NCBI RefSeq assembly: GCF_000801105.2
Contig: NC_079512.1
Span: 24,879,848-24,943,847 of the forward strand
Length of the DNA stretch: 64,000 nucleotides
Reading direction: 5' to 3'
Origin: Raphanus sativus
Taxonomy: Eukaryota > Streptophyta > Magnoliopsida > Brassicales > Brassicaceae
In this document: one piece after another, positions 58,701 to 64,000 of the stretch
Position numbering within the stretch: the first letter of the stretch is position 1
Layout of the letters: each line of letters begins with the position of its first letter
Translations under genes and position numbers: made by a program
Notes under the pieces: generated by a model
What the model was told of the DNA's origin: nothing
Databases searched by the model: none
The model's input: only the letters and a program-made list of their open reading frames with translations

Positions 58701-59016
58701 GAAAAACAATGACAACACCGCCGACGGAGCAACAGAAGAACATCAAGAAGATGAGCCCGGGACGACGAATACTCCGCAGAACGAAACAGAGAACAATACA
58801 GGAGAGACACTAAAGCCAGGGGACTCACCTTCTACTTCGTTATCATCTCGGATATCTTCCTGGTCTTGGTTTGATGGTAGTGGCAGTCATGGATCGCATA
58901 ATCAACCAACGGCTTGGGGAATGGTGATCGTTACATCCACGATCGGTGGCCAGATCCGGGCGTACCAGAATTTCGGGTTGCCCCGCAGAGTCAGTCGTCA
59001 AGGCTCTCTGTTTTGA
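55769..59016 (+). CDS. WD40-repeat protein (transducin family), 900 aa
   Basis: Seven exons: 55769-57349, 57430-57520, 57595-57752, 57843-57894, 57983-58062, 58151-58244, 58370-59016 (2703 nt, GT-AG introns). The long first exon codes an acidic, Asp/Glu- and Ser-rich N-terminal half with low complexity. WD40 repeats begin near residue 395 (AHQGAIWTMKFSLDTHLLAS, GGEDCAIHVWEV) and continue as FTGHLDDVLDLSWS, SSSKDKTVRLWDIE, ISGSLDAKIRIWNI, VTSADSRIRILDG and ASEDSQVYVWKHE. A Lys/Thr/Asn-rich linker and a SRISSWSWFDGSGSHG segment precede the C-terminal AWGMVIVTSTIGGQIRAYQN and GLPRRVSRQGSLF end. It belongs to the plant WDR44-like family (Rab-effector-like by homology). The Arabidopsis counterpart is, from memory, At5g02430; a molecular role is not established to my knowledge. 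Confidence 0.92.
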
Positions 59017-60009
59017 CGCGGTTCATGTACATTATATACGTATATTTATACAGTGTACAGCTCCTACGAAGTTCTTGTATAGTCTACTGAGTTTGATATG
59101 TATATTATATAACCGTAGATCAAAAACAAATTGATAAAAAGAAAAAAGAATAGATCCAAACATTGTACTGCGTCATCGAAACTCATATTGATTTTAGAGT
59201 TGGTATACATGACCTCTAAAAGAAAATGTGATTGAGTCTTCTTGCTCCAAAACTAAGAACATATAGTCATCATGTTCGTACGAGTTTGTGCTAGTATGGG
59301 CTTCGCTGACATAGTCACACCTCTATTCCCTAGTTTTTTTTTAGAAGCAAACATCTACTCCCTAACTTTAAATGGAACATAACACTGCAACAGAAAGTAA
59401 AACCGTTATCCTCAGTTTTAGAGTTAGCTGATTATTCTGAATATTGAACATTTGTGTGTTTGAATTCTATGTTGTTGAGCCCAATCATGTTATTGAAAGG
59501 ACAAAAAAAATAGAAAGGTACAAAACAGAATGATGTGGTCCAAAAAGGAAAAAGTGTTGATGTCTCTCGAGGTACACAGAACGAAGCATATGGTCTTTGT
59601 CCACACCAAAGCATTTCTTTTTCTACTTTTCTCAATTTCGAGCTTCTAACGGCATTACTATAGTTACTTTGTTTACTTGTTCCTTTCATGTTTAAAATCA
59701 TTTTCTACTAAATATTATATCAATCCTTCTATATGGTATTATGGCCAAAACCCTTTATCAGAAATGCTAACAAGAGACTTATAAGCAACTAAATCCTTCA
59801 TACTCCAGATAGTATCTAATCAAACAATTTAAACCCATAATACTATTGAACAGTTAATGGGTTTTCGAGGAGTATCACTCTCTAATCTCTCACTCTCTAA
59901 TCAAACAGTTGAAATCAGATGATTAGATACAAAGTTATAATACTGGCTGGACAGAGAAGCTTTCACAATGTTTATTGATATAAGGTAACTTGTACTCAAC
60001 TAACAAAAT
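59017..60009. other. Intergenic
   Basis: 3' UTR of the WD40 gene and spacer up to the tRNA. The CACTCTCTAATC word repeats at 59877-59902. No gene is recognised. Confidence 0.5.
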
Positions 60010-60083
60010 GGTTTCGTGGTGTAGTTGGTTATCACGTCAGTCTAACACACTGAGGGTCTCCGGTTCGAACCCGGGCGAAGCCA
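60010..60083 (+). tRNA. tRNA-Val (anticodon AAC)
   Basis: A complete 74-nt cloverleaf: acceptor GGTTTCG/CGAAGCC, box A TGGTGTAGTTGG, anticodon stem TCAGT/ACTGA with loop CTAACAC (anticodon AAC), T-arm with GGTTCGAACCC (box B), discriminator A. There is no intron. A T-run (GTTTTTCTTTTG, about 60096) downstream can serve as the Pol III terminator. Confidence 0.97.
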
Positions 60084-60253
60084 TAAACTTTGTTTGTTTT
60101 TCTTTTGATTTTGTTAGGATTAAATTACTAAATAAATAAATGGTCTCTTTCCGTAAAGTATATAAATATTTCTTATTCTTAATTTTTGTTGCATCTTCTG
60201 ATTCTACAATTATTACTCAACCAAATCTCTCTCTTCTCTCTCAAAACTCCAAA

Positions 60254-61681
60254 ATGGCTCACCAGGTACTCCTAATGCTCCTGTTTTCTCTCAATCACAA
60301 TAGCATATTTGCACTTATACATATATATACACATGCTTATGTTTGTAGTTACAGGAGGAAGGATGGCCCTTGGGTCTGAGACCAGTAAATGCAAGAATTG
60401 GTGGACTCACAAGAGAACCTCATCATGAACAAGTTTCTGCTGGTTCCATCTCCTTCAGTTCTCTTCACTCTCCTTCTCCCTCCTCTCCCTCTTCCTCCGA
60501 TCTTGATTCCCAGGTCAGATTTATATTTACACTCCTCTACTTATACTACACATATACAAACACATAACACACGATACATTAAACTATTTATTCATAGGTC
60601 TTAGGCAGATTCTTGCATTTTCCTTGCATATCAGTTGATGAGCCGTTTGATTTTGTGTGCGTTTTTTCTTGGGAGAAATTCGATAATGATTATACTTTGA
60701 CTACTGTTTTGGATCTGTTCAATTCACATTGTCTTTCATTTTGTTTTCTGGTTTTGTTTATTAAAGTTATAAATTACTAAAACAGTATTGTTGTTGGTTG
60801 GATGACTTCTGAGCGAACGTGAACCAATTGTATGCTCTTTAAAGCTGAGATGGTTTGTCTGAAAAGGGCACGTTTGTCGGGAATTGTTAATTTTCATCCT
60901 CAAACTAAACGTATTAACTATATACCATTTTTTTTACAAAAGTACTATATACCATAAAAACAAAAATATTAAACAAAGCAATTTCTCAAATATATTCGCA
61001 ACTTTTTGGTCACACTGTATTGGAAAGTGGAATGTAACCATTGTATAAGAAAATTTATCTATAATTTACTGAGCCTATGTGAATTCACAGATTTTTTTTC
61101 TCATTCTCATAAATAATTTCAAATTTATGTGATCTCAGTTTTACAAAACAATATGGATTATTATTGCAGTTTTTCTAAAAGATATTACACATTATACTTT
61201 GTTTGGTCACCATTCACCATCAAAATCAAACTCTAGACCTCTTCAATGGAAGTAAACATCGCAACCATATCAAGATTTATGTTGCGTGTGGGTGCATCAA
61301 CTTACACTTTTAACTTTTGACATATAACATTTACTACTCTTATTTTTTCAGTCAATGGGATCATTTTTCCGAGATAGGGGCTACACACTAGGAAACCTAA
61401 TGGGGATATCAAGCTTTCTAGAACTTTCAAGAAGATCAAACCGAACAAGGATTGATCAAACAGCTTCTAGGAACCATCAACATCAGAAGAATCTCAAATC
61501 CTACAAGCCATGGATTTTCTCTATATGTTCCAAACTAAGCACACACTCCACTGTCATTCCCCATAACAAAATTACTATAAACGAGGACAACCGTCGTAAC
61601 AATGTGCAGTCTCTCGGACATTTCCTCATGGTGGAGAGACGAGCCATCGGATCAACCACACGGGCCACACCAACTATGTGA
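60254..61681 (+). CDS. Small plant protein of unknown function, about 168 aa
   Basis: Three exons: 60254-60265 (MAHQ), 60349-60513 (or 60355-60513 if the alternative in-frame acceptor TTACAG is used), 61352-61681. The model with 60349 sums to 507 nt. Exon 2 encodes EEGWPLGLRPVNARIG and a Ser/Pro-rich region. Exon 3 encodes SMGSFFRDRGYTLGNLMGIS, then a basic Arg/Asn/His-rich tail with KPWIFSICSKL and SLGHFLMVERRA. No known domain, signal peptide or membrane span is seen. The tiny 12-bp first exon and the conserved WPLGLRPVNARIG / GNLMGISSFLELSR words suggest a real plant-specific gene; its position fits Arabidopsis At5g02440 (from memory). Function unknown. Confidence 0.7.
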
Positions 61682-62430
61682 ATGTCTGAGAATTAATAGC
61701 TAAACAAGCTTGCTCTTTAAAAATCGTGTTTGAAACCCTACTGAGATTTGAAATAGGATTTGTTTTAATGAAACATATAACAAATTCTGATTGTATTTTG
61801 TATTTGTTTGTTTCAAATGGTTTTGTTATTTGGAATTTGAAATAATTTTCATTGCATGAGTTGCATCAATATATATGTGATACAAATACTTGAGTAGGGA
61901 AGGTGATATTATATGTTTTCAAAAACAGAATTTTATGTTGCGTGTTTGAATGTATGTAATTAATATGTTTACCTCTAAATAAATCACAAAATTTTGGTAA
62001 TTTATCAAAACACGCAAATGAAAAAAAAACTGTTTTCGTGTACAAAGGAATATTGTTATTGATTAAAAATATAAAAACAAATAATATTACTTTCATGTAA
62101 AAATATTCAAACATCTATTTTGGTAATGTGAATTCAGTTCATCTAGTCATGTGTTAAAAGATACTAAATTCGGATATTAACAAAGCCCAATAAACCAAAA
62201 ATAATTCTTATAGAAAGGCCCATTTATATATATAAGCCTAATTATTAAACTCTTCGTTAATGCATCACGTTCGAGGCGCAACCAGAGAGATTCAAACTCA
62301 GCTGCTTTCAGGTTAGTTTCATTCATCGACGATGACGGATCGTACAATCTTCCTATCCTGATTTCATATCCACTCTCTCTCGATCAATTTCAAACTTGTG
62401 TAATCTTCAAACTTCATTATATTATATGAA
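61682..62430. other. Intergenic
   Basis: AT-rich 3' flank and spacer; nothing recognised. Confidence 0.5.
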
Positions 62431-63362
62431 TCAGAAACTCCAAATATTATTAGGATTCTAATGGACTCGAATTTCGGAGGCGTGGAGAATCACAATTACT
62501 ACCTCTCTCAATGTTTCTTAAACCTCGGTCACAAGGTCAGTGTGTGATGAGATCAAACAAATGCTAGTGGAATCGGATGTGATTGGATACAAGTTTAACC
62601 TTTATCATCATAGAGAGTGAATAGGATCTTATGGTTTGTTTCAGGTTGCGGTAATGACACATGCTTATGGGAACCGCTCCGGAGTCCGATACATGACCTA
62701 ATATTTGGTTCCGCCTTGGTATCTACGTTTACTTTTTTTTTGTGTGCTTTGGTTTGGTTAAAGGTTCGTTTTGTAGTTGGAGGGGATGGACCGAAGCATG
62801 TGAGACTAGAGGAAATGAGGGAGAAGCATTCTCTACAAGATAGAGTCGAAACGCTTGGTGCTGTTTCCACATTCTCGTGTGCGCTCAGTTTTGGTCACCG
62901 GTCATATATTCCTTAACAGGTGTAGAGATGGCAGGGCTGATTCTTACTTATTGAAATCACAAGGCTCATCACATGGACTTGTGAGTGGTTCATCTTTACT
63001 CGAGTTTGTTGATCATGTGACAGTTTTTTAACAGAAGCCTTCTGCATATAGCTATATTGGAGGCGGCTAGTTCATAGGTTCCTGTCATGTGGAGCTTTGG
63101 GCTGGGAAGGTATTCTGTATGGTTATGATCATTGATTACTTGCTTTGGCGGTTACTTCAGTTACTGCGGGTGCGTATTTATAATCTAATCTTTTCGTTAC
63201 AAGAAAAATGAAATATCTTATTCTCCAGTATATTTGTGATGATAGTCTCTTAAGCTTAGTAATGAAGTTGTGTTACAAAAAAAAAAAATCTCTTGATGGA
63301 ATTTTCCTTCAATCAGCCTGATGATGATATCGAGGAGGCACCAGATATCAATTTTTGCCATT
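62431..63362 (+). pseudogene. PIG-A / SETH2 pseudogene (GPI-anchor GlcNAc transferase)
   Basis: Fragments in correct order match phosphatidylinositol N-acetylglucosaminyltransferase subunit A. SNFGGVENHNYYLSQCFLNL plus GHK (62464-62535, ending at a GT donor) is followed by VAVMTHAYGNRSGVRYMT (from 62645, ending in a stop at about 62701). A large middle part is missing. Then come VVGGDGPKHVRLEEMREKHS and QDRVETLGAV (62770-62870), a disrupted TEAFCIAILEAAS (about 63030-63070), a frameshifted SCGA (about 63084-63095), an IDYLLWRLLQLL-like trace (about 63133-63168), and PDDDIEEAPDI (about 63319-63351). Stops, frameshifts and internal deletions rule out function. Retained introns argue for a DNA-level duplication, not a processed retrocopy. 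The intact Arabidopsis gene (At3g45100, from memory) is on another chromosome. Confidence 0.85.
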
Positions 63363-63654
63363 TGTGAGGTAGTAGTTTGAGAGTCTCAACGAAGAATATA
63401 AATTAAGAAATGAGGTGAGAGTCATGCTGCTCATGCATGATAAAGAGCCTTTATATTCATTTTCTTCTTTAGATGCTCTTCGTTGATGATTGATTGTATT
63501 TTGTATAAAATTGTGTTTCATATTTTTTTATTTTATTGTTGACAGATTGGAATCATTTTTCCTAGTGAAGTGGATATTATAATTTACATGTTTCGCCCAA
63601 CACTACATAGGAAAAAAAAAGAGGAAGAAGATTTTGCGAGTTTGAATGTACTTA

Positions 63655-63742
63655 AAAGTTGCCAAGCGAAAGTTGGGTACTCACAAGACAAGCGTGCCAA
63701 GAGGAAGAGAGCGGAGATGTCTAGTGTCCTCGCAAGATGAGG
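63655..63742 (+). pseudogene. Ribosomal protein L36 (eL36) pseudogene fragment
   Basis: The C-terminal region of cytosolic RPL36 is recognisable: KVAKRKLGTHK (63655-63687), then after a 5-bp frame-shifting insertion/duplication (ACAAG) KRAKRKRAEMSSVL, then a one-base loss near 63730 that turns the expected RKMR into a stop frame. Upstream exons are not found. Its place after the At5g02440-like gene agrees with Arabidopsis RPL36C (At5g02450, from memory), so this may be the fractionated local copy. Confidence 0.8.
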
Positions 63743-63829
63743 TCTCTATTATATATGTAAATCCTCCTCAACCTTCTATTCACATTCATTAGTTATGCAT
63801 CTAAATTACGAATGTAATTGACGGATGTG

Positions 63830-64000
63830 AGAAGATACAGATTAACAGATGAATGAACAAGAAATATTGACACATAGATTTAACGTGGTTATTTCTTAGG
63901 GTTTTGTCCACGAGCAATAAAAGAGTATTTTATTGATGAAAGTGAGTTTTTCAGAGTACAATTCGTGCTACAGAATAGGGTGAAACCCTAAAGATATATA
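63830..64000 (-). mobile_element. Possible LTR-retrotransposon end, cut by the window
   Basis: TTTAACGTGG, TTTTGTCCACGAGCAATAAAAG and GAGTATTTTATTGATGAAAG resemble words common near the ends of plant Copia LTRs in reverse orientation. No LTR boundary or coding sequence is available in the window. Confidence 0.3.

Noticed and set aside
1..64000. CRISPR array, bacterial operon, rRNA genes or integrated virus
   Set aside because: No regularly spaced identical repeats, no Shine-Dalgarno-linked gene strings, no rRNA cores and no viral polymerase or capsid-like frames were seen; everything fits plant nuclear DNA.

Overview
This is plant nuclear DNA, almost certainly from Brassica or a close relative. 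It is AT-rich, with intron-split genes, GT-AG splice sites, MITEs, Helitron ends and retroposon fragments. The order of the recognisable genes follows, from memory, the top arm of Arabidopsis thaliana chromosome 5 from about At5g02050 to At5g02450. Protein identity to the Arabidopsis genes looks very high (by eye, from memory). Several genes of the Arabidopsis interval are not seen here, as expected for a fractionated subgenome of a paleopolyploid.

Layout. 1-6.4 kb is gene-poor: a Helitron-like repeat with an internal near-duplication (1847-3260) and a 1.7-kb non-autonomous Mutator-like element with a perfect 9-bp target duplication (4119-5820). 6.4-9.1 kb holds a decayed MAM33-type mitochondrial glycoprotein gene (minus) and an intact 8-exon phosphopantothenoylcysteine synthetase gene (plus). 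11.4-14.5 kb holds the intronless aspartic protease PCS1, a possible gene remnant, and the CDK inhibitor SMR4 (minus). 15-18 kb is transposon-rich: a tail-only retroposition, a 1.26-kb GC-rich retroposon with a 16-bp target duplication, and a Stowaway MITE. 23-24.4 kb holds a 7-exon HAD-family nucleotidase-like gene. 24.4-30.5 kb is a 6-kb gap with a miRNA-like foldback and duplicated sequence. 30.5-31.9 kb holds expansin EXPA9. 34.6-37.2 kb holds the receptor-like cytoplasmic kinase NAK (minus), with a 696-bp foldback element carrying telomere-like repeats in intron 1. 40.2-48.2 kb holds PRT6, the N-recognin E3 ligase (17 exons, one GC-AG intron). 49.05-49.48 kb holds metallothionein MT2B (minus). 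49.5-55.1 kb is mobile-element territory, including a roughly 3.4-kb repeat-rich block with a decayed Ulp1-like protease fragment. 55.19-60.1 kb holds tRNA-Lys(CUU), a 7-exon WD40 protein gene and tRNA-Val(AAC). 60.25-61.7 kb holds a small plant-specific gene of unknown function. 62.4-63.8 kb holds pseudogenes of the GPI-anchor enzyme PIG-A/SETH2 and of ribosomal protein L36. The window ends in a possible LTR fragment.

These are independent eukaryotic genes, not an operon, and no bacterial-type system, CRISPR array or gene cluster is present. I could not demonstrate a new biological system. The more unusual items are the telomere-repeat foldback element inside a kinase intron, the unassigned foldback at 25.6 kb, the 3.4-kb repeat block with the Ulp1-like remnant, and the GC-rich retroposon. 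Exon coordinates were read by hand. Every intact multi-exon gene gives a coding sum divisible by three, which supports the models. All family and locus assignments are from memory and were not checked against a database.
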